A DNA stretch of 64,000 nucleotides from Actinomadura atramentaria DSM 43919 (lineage in GTDB: Bacteria; Actinomycetota; Actinomycetes; Streptosporangiales; Streptosporangiaceae): contig NZ_KB907208.1 of assembly GCF_000381885.1 (NCBI RefSeq), positions 434,001 through 498,000 on the forward strand, given 5' to 3'. Shown here piece by piece: positions 55,891-64,000 of this stretch (its first letter is position 1; each line of letters starts with the position of its first letter). Below the pieces are notes generated by a model. That model saw only the letters and a program-made list of their open reading frames with translations. It was not told the DNA's origin and made no database searches. The position numbers and the translations under genes are program-made.

Positions 55891-57867
55891 ATGGGCAATC
55901 GGCTGAAGGACGCGACGAGTCCGTACCTGCTGCAGCACGCCGGGAATCCGGTGGAGTGGTGGGAGTGGGGGGCGGAGGCGTTGGCCGAGGCTCGGCGGCG
56001 GGACGTGCCCGTGCTGTTGTCCGTCGGGTATGCGGCCTGTCACTGGTGCCACGTCATGGCGCACGAGTCGTTCGAGGACGATGTCACCGCCGAGTTGATG
56101 AACCGCTGGTTCGTCAACGTCAAGGTGGACCGCGAGGAGCGGCCCGATATCGACGCCGTTTATATGGAGGCGACGCAGGCGCTCACCGGGCAGGGCGGCT
56201 GGCCGATGACGGTGTTCGCGACGCCGGACGGGCACCCGTTCTACTGCGGCACGTACTTTCCGCGGGACCGGTTCCGGGCGCTGCTGCAGGGCGTTGCGAC
56301 GGCGTGGCGGGAGCAGCGCGCGGAGGTCGTCGAGCAGGGGTCGCGGATCGTGGACGCGCTCGCGGGCCGGGCCGGGGGGATCGGCGCGGACGTCGAGGCG
56401 CCCGACGCGGACGCGCTCGGCGTCGCGGTGCGGTCGCTGGCCGCCGGGTACGACGCGGCGCGCGGCGGGTTCGGCGGCGCGCCGAAGTTCCCGCCGTCGA
56501 TGGCGCTGGAGTTCCTGCTGCGCCACCACGCCCGCACCGGCGACCGCGACGCGCTCGCGATGGCCGCGCACACGCTGGAGGCGATGGCGCGCGGCGGCAT
56601 CTACGACCAGCTCGGCGGCGGGTTCGCGAGGTACTCGGTGGACGCGGAATGGGTCGTCCCGCACTTCGAGAAGATGCTGTACGACAACGCGCTGCTCGCC
56701 CGCGTCTACGCCCACTGGTGGCGGCTGACCGGCGCGCCGCTCGCCCGCAGGATCGCGCTGGAGACCTGCGACTGGATGCTGCGCGACCTGCGCACCGAGC
56801 AGGGCGGCCTCGCCTCCGCGCTCGACGCCGACAGCGAGGGCGAGGAGGGCCGCTACTACGTCTGGACGCCCGACCAGCTCACCGACGTCCTAGGACCGGA
56901 GGACGGCGCGTACGCCGTCGAGGCGTTCGAGGTGACGGGCACGTTCGAGCACGGCACGTCGGTCCTCCAGCTCCCGCGCGACCCGGAAGACCCCGAGCGC
57001 CACGAGCGCGTCCGCCGGGCCCTGCTGGCCGCGCGGACCGACCGCGTCCCGCCCGCGAGGGACGACAAGGTCGTCGCGGCCTGGAACGGCCTGGCCGTCG
57101 CCGCCCTCGCCGAATGCGGCGCGCTGCTGGACCGCCCCGACCTCGTCGCGGCCGCCGAGGAGGTCGCCCGGCTCGTCCTGGACGTCCACCGGGACGGCGC
57201 GCGGCTCGTCCGGACGTCGCGGAACGGCGAGGCGGGCGCCAACGCGGGCGTCCTGGAGGACTACGCCGACGTCGCCGAGGGCCTGCTCGCGCTGTACGGC
57301 GTGACGGGCGACGCCGCGCTGGTCGACGCGGCGGGCGACCTGCTCGGCACGGTCCTGGACCGCTTCGCCGACGACGCGGGCGGCTTCTACGACACCGCCG
57401 ACGACGCCGAGGCGCTGTTCCGCCGCCCGCAGGACCCGACCGACAACGCGACGCCGTCCGGCCAGTTCGCGGCGGCGGGCGCGCTGCTGTCGTACGCCGC
57501 GCTGACGGGCTCGGCGCGGCACCGCGACGCGGCCGTCCGCGCGCTGGCCCCCGCCCGTCCGCTGGCCGCGCGGCACGCCAGGTTCGCGGGCTGGGGCCTG
57601 GCCGTCGCGGAGGCGCTGGCGGCGGGCCCGCTGGAGGTCGCCGTCGTCGGCGACCCGGCCGACGACGCCACCCGCGCGCTGCACCGGGCGGCGCTCCTGG
57701 CGTCCTCGCCGGGCGCGGTCGTCGCGGTGGGGACGTCCGGCGGCGTGCCGCTGCTGGCCGGAAGGGCGCAGGTCGACGGCGTTCCCACGGCCTACGTCTG
57801 CCGCGACTTCGCCTGCCGCCTGCCGGTGACGACGACCGCGGCCCTCGCCGCCGAACTCCGCGGCTGA
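55891..57867 (+). CDS. DUF255 thioredoxin-fold protein (YyaL/SPATA20 family)
   Basis: A 658-residue protein. It opens [22 protein letters not shown], then has the thioredoxin-like active site [17 protein letters not shown] (CxxC), and [14 protein letters not shown] and [10 protein letters not shown]. An (alpha/alpha)6 barrel follows ([26 protein letters not shown]). The family is widely conserved, yet its reaction is unknown. ATG 55891 gives the standard N-terminus. It lies 14 bases after the STAND gene, but codon use matches the core genome. Confidence 0.92.
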   Translation: MGNRLKDATSPYLLQHAGNPVEWWEWGAEALAEARRRDVPVLLSVGYAACHWCHVMAHESFEDDVTAELMNRWFVNVKVDREERPDIDAVYMEATQALTGQGGWPMTVFATPDGHPFYCGTYFPRDRFRALLQGVATAWREQRAEVVEQGSRIVDALAGRAGGIGADVEAPDADALGVAVRSLAAGYDAARGGFGGAPKFPPSMALEFLLRHHARTGDRDALAMAAHTLEAMARGGIYDQLGGGFARYSVDAEWVVPHFEKMLYDNALLARVYAHWWRLTGAPLARRIALETCDWMLRDLRTEQGGLASALDADSEGEEGRYYVWTPDQLTDVLGPEDGAYAVEAFEVTGTFEHGTSVLQLPRDPEDPERHERVRRALLAARTDRVPPARDDKVVAAWNGLAVAALAECGALLDRPDLVAAAEEVARLVLDVHRDGARLVRTSRNGEAGANAGVLEDYADVAEGLLALYGVTGDAALVDAAGDLLGTVLDRFADDAGGFYDTADDAEALFRRPQDPTDNATPSGQFAAAGALLSYAALTGSARHRDAAVRALAPARPLAARHARFAGWGLAVAEALAAGPLEVAVVGDPADDATRALHRAALLASSPGAVVAVGTSGGVPLLAGRAQVDGVPTAYVCRDFACRLPVTTTAALAAELRG

Positions 57868-57948
57868 TTGGATCGAAGGTCCTTTTTGTGGCAACGTGAC
57901 CTTGATCTCCTTCGGCCTTGGTGTTACCACTGAGTATCGGAGACGGGG

Positions 57949-57977
57949 TTGACGAACCCGCGCCGCGCGCCGGGTAT
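57949..57977 (+). promoter_or_regulatory. Promoter TTGACG-N17-GGGTAT
   Basis: TTGACG (57949-57954) and GGGTAT (57972-57977) are separated by exactly 17 bases, 73 bases upstream of the NlpC/P60 gene. The -35 is near consensus. GGGTAT is also a stress-sigma-like -10. Confidence 0.5.
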
Positions 57978-58050
57978 CTGATCATTGGTCGCGTCCAAGC
58001 CGCGACGGGCGGGCCGCAGCGCCCCGCCGACTGACGAGGGAGATGTTGCC

Positions 58051-59250
58051 GTGCGCAAGCCGGACCGCCGGGTGCTACCGACGATCATCGGCGTGTCCGT
58101 GCTCGCCACCCTCGGAACGGGGACGGGGCTGGTCGTCCTCGACCCGCCCAAGGCCGACGGCCCCGCCGCCGCCGTCCCGCTCCAGGACAAGCAGGCCCGC
58201 TTCGTCGCCGCGTCCGGCGACACCCGGCTCGCCGCCGCGACCGTCGCGCCGCTCGGCAAGCGCCGCACCCCGCACATCCTGGTCGCCGCGCCGAACACGC
58301 TGCCCGGCGAGACCGTCGAGCGCGTCCGCCGCACCAAGCGCGTGACCGGCGTCGAGGTCGTGGACGCCGTCCAGGCCAAGGTCGCGGGCAAGCAGGTCGG
58401 CCTGCTCGGCGTGGACCCGTCCACCTTCCGCAACTTCACCCCGAAGCCGACCGCGAAGGCGGACGGCCTGTGGCGCAACATCGCCGCGGGCGACGCCGCG
58501 ATCTCGTTCACGATGGGCAGCGACGGCGGCGTCAAGCTGGGCAGCCAGATCCCGATCGCCGGACGCGACGGCCGGTCCGCGCAGGTCCGCGTCGGCGCGT
58601 ACGCGACGATGGGCATCGGCGACGTGGACGCGGTCGTGTCCCACGCGACCGCGCAGACGCTCGGCATGCCGACGTCCAACGCGATGCTGATCAGCCTCAC
58701 CGAGAAGGACGACGCGCGCGCCTTCGTCAAGAAGCTCAAGAAGCAGTTGCCGAAGGGCACCAAGGCCGTCGAGGTCAACCCGGCGCTGGACTACCCGTCC
58801 TCGACGGGCAAGGTCCCGAGCGCCAGCGGCGAGGTTTTGACGGCCGCGCAGGTCCAGACCGTCATCAAGGCGGCGTACACGCGGCTCGGCTGGCCGTACG
58901 TGTGGGGCGGCGAGTCCGAGGCCGAGGGCGGCTACGACTGCTCGGGCCTCATGCAGTACGCGTTCGACCGGGTCGGCATCCACCTGCCGCGCGTCGCCGC
59001 CGACCAGGCCCGCACCGGCTGGGTCCTGCCGTACAGCAAGGCCCAGCCGGGCGACATGCTGACCTGGGCCAACGACCCCACCAACCCCGGCTACATCTCG
59101 CACATCGCGCTGTACCTCGGCAACGGCAAGATGATCGCCGCGCCGCACACCGGCACGGTCGTGCAGATCCAGAACGTCTACCTGACGAACTTCAAGGGCG
59201 CGATCCGGGTCAACCCGCGCGTCGCGAACCGGCTGGGCGCCGGCGGCTGA
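58051..59250 (+). CDS. NlpC/P60 cell-wall endopeptidase
   Basis: A 399-residue exported protein. A hydrophobic N-terminal segment is at about residues 10-28 (VLPTIIGVSVLATLG). An uncharacterised domain follows (about 50-250). A C-terminal NlpC/P60 domain has the triad C297 (YDCSGLMQYAF), H351 (SHIALYLG) and H366 (APHTG). LGWPYVWGGESEAEGGYDCS is a family hallmark. It probably cleaves D-Glu-mDAP bonds in peptidoglycan. The GTG start has GAGGGAG upstream; a longer frame from 57985 would disrupt the signal peptide. Confidence 0.9.
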   Translation: MRKPDRRVLPTIIGVSVLATLGTGTGLVVLDPPKADGPAAAVPLQDKQARFVAASGDTRLAAATVAPLGKRRTPHILVAAPNTLPGETVERVRRTKRVTGVEVVDAVQAKVAGKQVGLLGVDPSTFRNFTPKPTAKADGLWRNIAAGDAAISFTMGSDGGVKLGSQIPIAGRDGRSAQVRVGAYATMGIGDVDAVVSHATAQTLGMPTSNAMLISLTEKDDARAFVKKLKKQLPKGTKAVEVNPALDYPSSTGKVPSASGEVLTAAQVQTVIKAAYTRLGWPYVWGGESEAEGGYDCSGLMQYAFDRVGIHLPRVAADQARTGWVLPYSKAQPGDMLTWANDPTNPGYISHIALYLGNGKMIAAPHTGTVVQIQNVYLTNFKGAIRVNPRVANRLGAGG

Positions 59251-59286
59251 CGCCGCGTCCGCTGGCCGCCCGGCCCGGTCGCCGGG

Positions 59287-59292
59287 TAATTT
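59287..59292 (+). promoter_or_regulatory. -10 element TAATTT of a leaderless promoter
   Basis: TAATTT is followed after 7 bases by the ATG at 59300, with no ribosome-binding site between, the same layout as at mec, murI and rph. Confidence 0.4.
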
Positions 59293-59299
59293 CGATGAC

Positions 59300-59821
59300 A
59301 TGACAGCGAATGCGTCGGCGGACCAGCTCCGGGGCTGGTTCTCCGGACGGCTCCCGGACGGCTGGTTCGAGGGCGCGCCCGAGATCGTCCTCGACCGCGA
59401 GGAGGTCTCGGTCGTCGGCCGCCTCGCCGAACCGGCCGCGGCCCCGGGCGCGTCCGACGCCGAGCGGGCGGCGGCCGTGGAGGGGCACGTCGCCCGGTTC
59501 CGCGAGGCCACCCGCGACCACCGGATCGCCATCGCGCGCGAGGCCGAGCACCGCTTCGGGCACAAGGTGTCCTGGGGCGTCGCGTGCGGCGGGCACCGCG
59601 AGATGTTCACGACGCTGTCGGTCCCGGTCATGACGCGGCTGCGGCAGCCCGAGCGGCGCGTCCTCGACACGCTGGTCGAGGCGGGCGTGGCGCGCAGCCG
59701 CAGCGACGCCCTCGCCTGGTGCGTGCGGCTCGTCGGCAGGAACACCGACGAGTGGCTGGGCGAGCTGCGCGCCGCCCTGGAGCACGTCGAGCGCGCCCGC
59801 GCGGCCGGTCCCACCGCCTGA
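59300..59821 (+). CDS. Conserved-looking actinobacterial protein, unknown
   Basis: A 173-residue soluble protein. The N-terminal half has WFSGRLPDGWFEGAPEIVLDR, the middle RIAIAREAEHRFGHKVSWGV, and the C-terminal half helices with LDTLVEAGVARSRSDALAWCV. The last part resembles a ribbon-helix-helix or short helical DNA-binding region, but this is weak. No transmembrane segment. Function not assigned. Confidence 0.65.
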   Translation: MTANASADQLRGWFSGRLPDGWFEGAPEIVLDREEVSVVGRLAEPAAAPGASDAERAAAVEGHVARFREATRDHRIAIAREAEHRFGHKVSWGVACGGHREMFTTLSVPVMTRLRQPERRVLDTLVEAGVARSRSDALAWCVRLVGRNTDEWLGELRAALEHVERARAAGPTA

Positions 59822-59885
59822 CCTCTTGCCGGATCACGGCCTGTCCAAGGTGTGATCATGGCTGTGACCTGCCTTAATGTGGTCA

Positions 59886-60431
59886 GTGAAGATCGTTTTC
59901 GAGGCGGGGAGGGGACGCGTGCGGGGACTGCGCTGCCTGGACGGGTCGTCGCTGGCCGTCCTGCCGGTGCCCGCGCGGGACCGGGGCGGCGCGCCCTTCG
60001 AGGTCACCCTGGAGCTGCGCCGCGACGGCGCGGCGTTCGGCGCGGTGGGGGAGCGCTGCGGGCACCGGCTCGCGGCGCTGGCGGCGGGCGTCGCGGCGGC
60101 CCGCGCGGACGGCTCGCCGCAGGCCGCCCGCTGGCCGGACCCCGACGACCGGTTCCCCGGCCCGGAGGACGGCCCCGGCGGCGAGTGGGAGCTGTTCGCC
60201 TTCCGCTACCGCGAGCGCGCGGACGCCCCCGGCTGCGGCGAACTGCGCTGCACGCTGCGCACGTCCGCCCGCTGGGTGGGATCGGGGGACGGGGGAGCCT
60301 GGCGGGTCTCCCGCCGCGCGGTCGTCGAAGCCTGGGGCTCCACCGGACGCGGCGTCCGCGCCGTCCTCACCTCCGGCGAACTATTCGACTTCCTCACCGA
60401 TCTCACCGGAGAAATCCGTTCGCTACCCTAA
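59886..60431 (+). CDS. Hypothetical protein
   Basis: A 181-residue protein with VKIVFEAGRGRVRGLRCLDG at the start, a Cys (ERCGHRLAAL) and a CGELRCTLRT pair in the second half. It ends GELFDFLTDLTGEIRSLP. No family recognised. TAATGT lies just upstream. GTG 59886 is preferred, while ATG 59877 (three codons earlier) overlaps that hexamer. A dispersed repeat follows. Confidence 0.5.
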   Translation: MKIVFEAGRGRVRGLRCLDGSSLAVLPVPARDRGGAPFEVTLELRRDGAAFGAVGERCGHRLAALAAGVAAARADGSPQAARWPDPDDRFPGPEDGPGGEWELFAFRYRERADAPGCGELRCTLRTSARWVGSGDGGAWRVSRRAVVEAWGSTGRGVRAVLTSGELFDFLTDLTGEIRSLP

Positions 60432-60544
60432 AGTCCTCCGCGCCCCGGCACCGGGACGCACCATCCCGCGTCTCATGAATGGAACACATCGGCCGCGGCC
60501 ACCCGTTCTTCAACCCGACCACGAACGGCGACCACGGACTCACG

Positions 60545-60680
60545 CGGCCGCACGGCCGCGAGCCGCCAGGCGGGCGGCCGGGCGGGCGCAGCGCGGAGGA
60601 TGCACCGCAGCGAGCGCCAGCGAGCGAGGACGCATGCTCCGCGCCTCGGGGGGTGTGGGGGGTCGTCCCCCCACAATGAA
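60545..60680 (-). repeat. Dispersed ~140-bp element, copy C
   Basis: Same orientation as copy B. It has GGCCGCGAGCCGCC, GCGCAGCGCGGAGGATGCACCG, GCGCCAGCGAG, GCATGCTCCGCGCC, then the hairpin TGTGGGGGG-TCGT-CCCCCCACA and ATGAAAC. It fills most of the gap before the prenyl diphosphate synthase gene. Confidence 0.7.
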
Positions 60681-60693
60681 ACGCGGGGGGTTG

Positions 60694-60715
60694 TAAGGGG
60701 GGTCGACCCCCCTTA
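60694..60715 (+). promoter_or_regulatory. Perfect 22-base palindrome before uppS
   Basis: TAAGGGGGG-TCGA-CCCCCCTTA reads the same on both strands. It ends just before AGAAGGGA, the ribosome-binding site of the gene at 60734. In RNA it would form a stable hairpin next to the translation start; as DNA it could be an operator or terminator. Confidence 0.6.
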
Positions 60716-60733
60716 AGAGAAGGGACCACCAGC

Positions 60734-61567
60734 ATGTCGACTCGACCCACCGAGCCCGGCCGCGCGGCGCGCCTGGCGGCGGCGGTGCGGCGGAGCCGCC
60801 CGTACGGCGTCGTCCGCGACGCGGCGTACCGCATGTACGAGCGCCGGGTGGAGTCGTCGCTGCCGACGGACATCACGCCGCGCCACGTCGGCGTGATCCT
60901 GGACGGGAACCGCCGCTGGGCGCGCTCGCAGGGCCACGCGGACGTCAACAGCGGCCACCGCCGGGGCGCCGACAAGATCTCGGAGCTGCTGCGCTGGTCG
61001 GACGAGGCGGGCGTGGAGGTCGTCACGCTGTGGCTGCTGTCCACCGACAACCTGAACCGCCCGGCGGGCGAGCTGGAGCCGCTGCTGCGGATCATCGAGG
61101 ACACGGTGGAGCGGCTGGCGGCGGACGGGCGGCACGTCCGGCCGGTCGGCGCGCTGGACCTGCTGCCCGATAGGACCGCCCGTGTCCTGAAAGCGGCCCG
61201 CGAGGCCACATCCGATGCCCCCGGCCTGATTGTGAACGTCGCGGTTGGGTATGGGGGAAGGCGTGAGATCGCTGATGCGGTGCGCTCTCTGCTCGTCGAG
61301 CAGGCGGCCAGGGGCACCAGCATCGAGGAACTCGCCGAGGTCCTCGAAGTGGAGCACATCGCCGAGCATCTCTACACGCGCGGCCAGCCGGACCCCGACC
61401 TGGTCATCCGCACGTCGGGTGAGCAGCGCCTGTCGGGTTTCATGCTGTGGCAGAGCGCCCATTCGGAGTTCTACTTCTGCGAGGTCCACTGGCCGGACTT
61501 CCGCAAGGTGGACTTCCTGCGCGCCCTGCGCTCGTACGCCGCGCGCCACCGGCGCTACGGTTCCTGA
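60734..61567 (+). CDS. uppS: Isoprenyl transferase (cis-prenyl diphosphate synthase)
   Basis: A 277-residue UppS-family enzyme. It has the catalytic HVGVILDGNRRWARSQG (D57), GHRRGADKISELLRW, TLWLLSTDNLNRP, and LVIRTSGEQRLSGFMLWQSAHSEF. These enzymes elongate allylic diphosphates with IPP in Z configuration to make lipid carriers for cell-wall synthesis. The precise chain length (Rv1086-like short chain or decaprenyl) is not readable. Next to phoH, as in many actinobacteria. Confidence 0.92.
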   Translation: MSTRPTEPGRAARLAAAVRRSRPYGVVRDAAYRMYERRVESSLPTDITPRHVGVILDGNRRWARSQGHADVNSGHRRGADKISELLRWSDEAGVEVVTLWLLSTDNLNRPAGELEPLLRIIEDTVERLAADGRHVRPVGALDLLPDRTARVLKAAREATSDAPGLIVNVAVGYGGRREIADAVRSLLVEQAARGTSIEELAEVLEVEHIAEHLYTRGQPDPDLVIRTSGEQRLSGFMLWQSAHSEFYFCEVHWPDFRKVDFLRALRSYAARHRRYGS

Positions 61568-61693
61568 GGTCGTCCCCACGGGGCACGCCCCGCCCACCGC
61601 CCCGCCGCCCGGCACCGGCCCTCCGAGCCGTCCGTGCCGCGCCGGGACGGACCGCCGCGCCACCGGTAGTCCCCCATCTGCCAGGGAGATCGA

Positions 61694-63046
61694 GTGGCCA
61701 CAACCTCCCCGCGCCGTCCCGAGTCAGGGAACCCCGCCGAAGCCGCCGCTTCGGACCGGCGCACGTACGTCCTCGACACGAGCGTCCTGCTCGCCGACCC
61801 GGGGGCGATGACCCGGTTCGCCGAGCACGAGGTCGTGCTTCCCCTCGTCGTCATCTCGGAGCTGGAGGCCAAACGCCACCATCCCGAACTCGGCTACTTC
61901 GCCCGCCAGGCGCTGCGCACGCTGGACGACCTCCGGCTCGCGCACGGCAGGCTGGACGAGGCCCTGCCGGTGGGCGACCAGGGCGGCACGGTGCGCGTCG
62001 AGCTGAACCACTCCGATCCGAGCGTCCTGCCGGCCGGGTTCCGGCTGGGGGACAACGACACCCGCATCCTGTCGGTGGCGGGCTGGCTGAAACACGAGGG
62101 CCGGGACGTCGTCCTGGTCTCCAAGGACCTCCCGATGCGGGTGAAGGCGTCGTCGGTGGGCCTGGCCGCCGAGGAGTACCGCGCGGAGCTGGCGGTCGTC
62201 GAGTCCGGCTGGACGGGCATGCGGGAGCTGGAGCTGCCCGCCGGGGCCGTGGAGGAGCTGTACGAGCGGGGCGCCGCCGAGCTGCCGGAGGCCCGCGACC
62301 TGCCCTGCCACACGGGGCTGCGCATCCTGTCGGAGCGGGGGTCGGCGCTCGGCCGCGTCCTGCCGGACAAGTCGGTGCGGCTCGTCCGCGGCGACCGGGA
62401 CGTGTTCGGGCTGCGGGGCCGGTCGGCGGAGCAGCGCGTCGCGCTGGACCTGCTGACCGACGAGGACGTCGGCATCGTCTCGCTCGGCGGGCGCGCGGGG
62501 ACGGGCAAGTCCGCGCTGGCGCTGTGCGCGGGCCTGGACGCGGTGATGGAGCGCCGCCGCCACCGCAAGGTCGTCGTCTTCCGCCCGCTGTACGCGGTGG
62601 GCGGGCAGGACCTCGGCTACCTGCCGGGGTCGGAGAACGAGAAGATGTCGCCCTGGGCGCAGGCGGTGTTCGACACGCTGTCGGCGGTCACGACCCCCGA
62701 GGTGATCGAGGAGGTCATCGACCGGGGGATGCTGGAGGTCCTGCCGCTCACCCACATCCGCGGCCGGTCGCTGCACGACGCGTTCGTGATCGTGGACGAG
62801 GCGCAGTCGCTGGAGCGCGGCGTGCTGCTGACGGTGCTGTCGCGGATCGGCGCGGGCTCGCGCGTCGTCCTGACGCACGACGTGGCGCAGCGGGACAACC
62901 TGCGGGTCGGCCGGCACGACGGGGTCGCCGCCGTCGTGGAACGGTTGAAGGGGCATCCGCTGTTCGCCCACGTGACGCTGACGCGTTCGGAACGGTCCCC
63001 GATCGCGGAACTCGTCACCGATCTGCTGGGCGACGTCGGGGCGTGA
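61694..63046 (+). CDS. PIN-PhoH fusion ATPase/ribonuclease (PhoH2)
   Basis: A 450-residue protein. The N-terminal PIN nuclease domain (about 23-165) has acidic residues D28 (VLDTSVLL), E in [10 protein letters not shown], and D in GDNDTRIL. The C-terminal PhoH ATPase has Walker [10 protein letters not shown] (265-273), [17 protein letters not shown], and Walker [12 protein letters not shown]. PhoH2 proteins unwind and cleave RNA and are related to toxin-antitoxin modules; no separate antitoxin frame is seen upstream. GTG start with AGGGAG. Confidence 0.93.
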   Translation: MATTSPRRPESGNPAEAAASDRRTYVLDTSVLLADPGAMTRFAEHEVVLPLVVISELEAKRHHPELGYFARQALRTLDDLRLAHGRLDEALPVGDQGGTVRVELNHSDPSVLPAGFRLGDNDTRILSVAGWLKHEGRDVVLVSKDLPMRVKASSVGLAAEEYRAELAVVESGWTGMRELELPAGAVEELYERGAAELPEARDLPCHTGLRILSERGSALGRVLPDKSVRLVRGDRDVFGLRGRSAEQRVALDLLTDEDVGIVSLGGRAGTGKSALALCAGLDAVMERRRHRKVVVFRPLYAVGGQDLGYLPGSENEKMSPWAQAVFDTLSAVTTPEVIEEVIDRGMLEVLPLTHIRGRSLHDAFVIVDEAQSLERGVLLTVLSRIGAGSRVVLTHDVAQRDNLRVGRHDGVAAVVERLKGHPLFAHVTLTRSERSPIAELVTDLLGDVGA

Positions 63047-63133
63047 CGCGGGACGGGCCGTCCGGGGTTCCGGGCGGCCCGCTCGTGCCGGTGAGTTGTC
63101 GTTGACCGTCCGTGTTCGTCCGTTACCGGACGG

Positions 63134-63139
63134 TATAGT
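63134..63139 (+). promoter_or_regulatory. -10 element TATAGT of the last gene's promoter
   Basis: TATAGT is near-consensus and follows GTCCG-TTAC-CGGAC. A good -35 at 16-18 bases is not obvious (TTGACC at 63102 is too far). If used, transcription would begin near 63146 and leave a leader of about 310 bases. Confidence 0.45.
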
Positions 63140-63458
63140 TGTGAGGAAGGTCACTCTCTAGCACCCGGGGTCGAAGAACCGCAGCTCCGCAGGCCGTTCC
63201 ACGGCCCTCCCACGCAGGTTGACAACACGCCGCCCCGCACCTTCCATCTCGATTCGGTTGCGGAGCGGCCCCGGCGGTCGGGCATTGTGTGTCCCCGTAA
63301 GCACCTCTGGAACGGTGCCACGGCCTGCGCCTCCCCCCGGCGAACCCGCGCGCGGGCCGACCCGTTCCGCGCCCGGACGGCCGCCTCGGCGGCCCGCCGG
63401 GACGGGGTGAGGCCGCTCGCACGCGCGCCCATGCCGTGCGACCGTCGGAAGGACCGCC
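63140..63458 (+). other. Long putative 5' leader, possible RNA regulatory region
   Basis: No gene-like frame occupies this 320-base stretch. It contains GGCCGT-TCC-ACGGCC (63192-63206) and other G/C stems. Actinobacterial cell-wall hydrolase genes often carry c-di-AMP (ydaO) riboswitches here, but the conserved ydaO sequence blocks were looked for and not found. Any riboswitch would be of another or divergent type. Confidence 0.3.
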
Positions 63459-64000
63459 TTGTCCGGAGACTCGTTCGGGTCACCCAGGCGAGACGATCGA
63501 CAGTCCTCCTTCTTCCCCGCGCCGGACGCGGCCGTCCCCGACGTCCGCGTCGCGGGGCCCCGCCCCGGCGCGCCGGACACCGCCGCGCGCTCCGGCGACA
63601 CCGCGGGGCTGCCCGCGGTCGGCTCGGCGGCCCTGCACGGCGCGCCGCCCGGCCCGGGGTTCGACGGTCCGGGGCTCGACGAGCGGGGGTTCGACCAGGC
63701 CGTGCTCGGCGGCGCCGTGGTCGGTGGGCCGGGCGGGCAGCCCGTGGTGGGACAGCCCGAGCAGCCCGGGTTCGAGCAGCCCGGCGGCGAGCAGGCCGGG
63801 TTCGGGCAGGGCGCGGCGGACGAGATCGAGATCGGCGGCCCGCGCCGCCGGTCGCCGTCCGGGCCGTCCCGCACCGAGCTGGGCCGCGCGCGCCGCAGCC
63901 GGGCCAAGGCCGCCCGCCCGCGCGCGGCGTCCGGCGAGCCGGGCAGCGGCACGGGTCATAACACGGGCCACAGCACGGGCCATAACACGGGCCGCCGTAC
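63459..64000 (+). CDS. N-terminal part of a Gly/Pro/Gln-rich protein (runs off window)
   Basis: TTG 63459 is preceded by GGAAGGA at the right distance and opens a frame with actinomycete codon use that stays open to the last base (180 codons). It begins SGDSFGSPRRDDRQSSFFP. It is low-complexity, with PGFDGPGLDERGFDQ, QPEQPGFEQPGGEQ, an RRSRAKAARPR basic patch, and 4-residue TGHN/TGHS repeats at the end. The rest is missing. In many actinomycetes a transglycosylase follows phoH, so a cell-wall enzyme with a disordered N-terminus is one guess. Confidence 0.55.
   Translation, partial: MSGDSFGSPRRDDRQSSFFPAPDAAVPDVRVAGPRPGAPDTAARSGDTAGLPAVGSAALHGAPPGPGFDGPGLDERGFDQAVLGGAVVGGPGGQPVVGQPEQPGFEQPGGEQAGFGQGAADEIEIGGPRRRSPSGPSRTELGRARRSRAKAARPRAASGEPGSGTGHNTGHSTGHNTGRR
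63951..63992 (+). repeat. 12-bp tandem repeat encoding TGHN/TGHS
   Basis: Three and a half units of ACGGGYCAYARC (63951, 63963, 63975, 63987) encode TGHNTGHSTGHNTG in the frame of the final gene. The repeat may continue past the window end. Confidence 0.7.

Noticed and set aside
57868..58050. ydaO riboswitch upstream of the NlpC/P60 gene
   Set aside because: The gap is under 190 bases and shows a plain promoter but none of the conserved aptamer sequences.
63140..63458. c-di-AMP (ydaO) riboswitch in the leader of the last gene
   Set aside because: The conserved ydaO blocks are not present; only unspecific G/C hairpins are seen.

Overview
This is one chromosomal window from a very high G+C actinomycete. 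Codon use is strongly G/C-ending, and GTG/TTG starts and GTGA/ATGA gene overlaps are common. Several genes look leaderless, with a TANNNT hexamer 7 bases before the start codon. Gene content (mec-cysO-cysM, murI-phosphodiesterase-rph-rdgB, DUF3039, DUF2017, MEDS-domain sensors, XRE/DUF5753 regulators) fits a Streptosporangiales-type organism such as Actinomadura. The genus is inferred from gene content only.

Layout. 1-2127: end of a malic enzyme, a repeat-rich gap, an LPXTG-type surface protein, UPF0301 and DUF3039 proteins. 2261-6630: SF2 helicase, gluconokinase, nicotinamidase and nicotinate phosphoribosyltransferase. 6765-14701: a conserved actinobacterial block, clpS-DUF2017-(MEDS insertion)-mec-cysO-cysM-(thioesterase)-murI-cAMP phosphodiesterase-rph-rdgB. 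14703-21243: a soluble Ser/Thr kinase with a helical-repeat tail, then four MEDS-domain proteins alternating STAS and HATPase_c outputs. 21385-28639: tRNA-Leu, peroxiredoxin, DUF3618, a GH4/PfkB sugar pair, an alanine-racemase-fold aldolase/deaminase, a lipoprotein esterase and purU. 28690-33093: an Asp23/AmaP/DUF6286/CsbD envelope-stress cluster in which one gene pair is duplicated. 33415-37382: a GH-like secreted protein, phosphoglucomutase, a lipoprotein and an RHH-Doc toxin-antitoxin pair. 37451-39447: an A+T-richer island with an XRE/DUF5753 regulator and DUF6879 partner. 39876-44148: sdaA, glyA, gcvH, gcvT (serine/glycine and one-carbon metabolism). 44257-46570: RNase Z-like hydrolase and a flavoprotein disulfide reductase. 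46577-51627: a complete type I-E Cascade operon (cse1, cse2, cas7e, cas5e, cas6e) with no cas3, cas1, cas2 or CRISPR array in the window. 51917-55876: a small membrane protein and, divergently, a 1204-residue HTH-STAND NTPase. 55891-64000: DUF255 thioredoxin-fold protein, NlpC/P60 hydrolase, two unknowns, a Z-prenyl diphosphate synthase, PIN-PhoH ATPase, and the start of a Gly/Pro/Gln-rich protein that runs off the end.

The most interesting parts are: the orphan Cascade facing an HTH-STAND NTPase; the MEDS cluster, whose STAS domains lack the usual phospho-serine and one of whose ATPase paralogues has lost its ATP-binding residues; the envelope-stress cluster; and a dispersed element of about 140 bp present three times with a strong G/C hairpin at one end.
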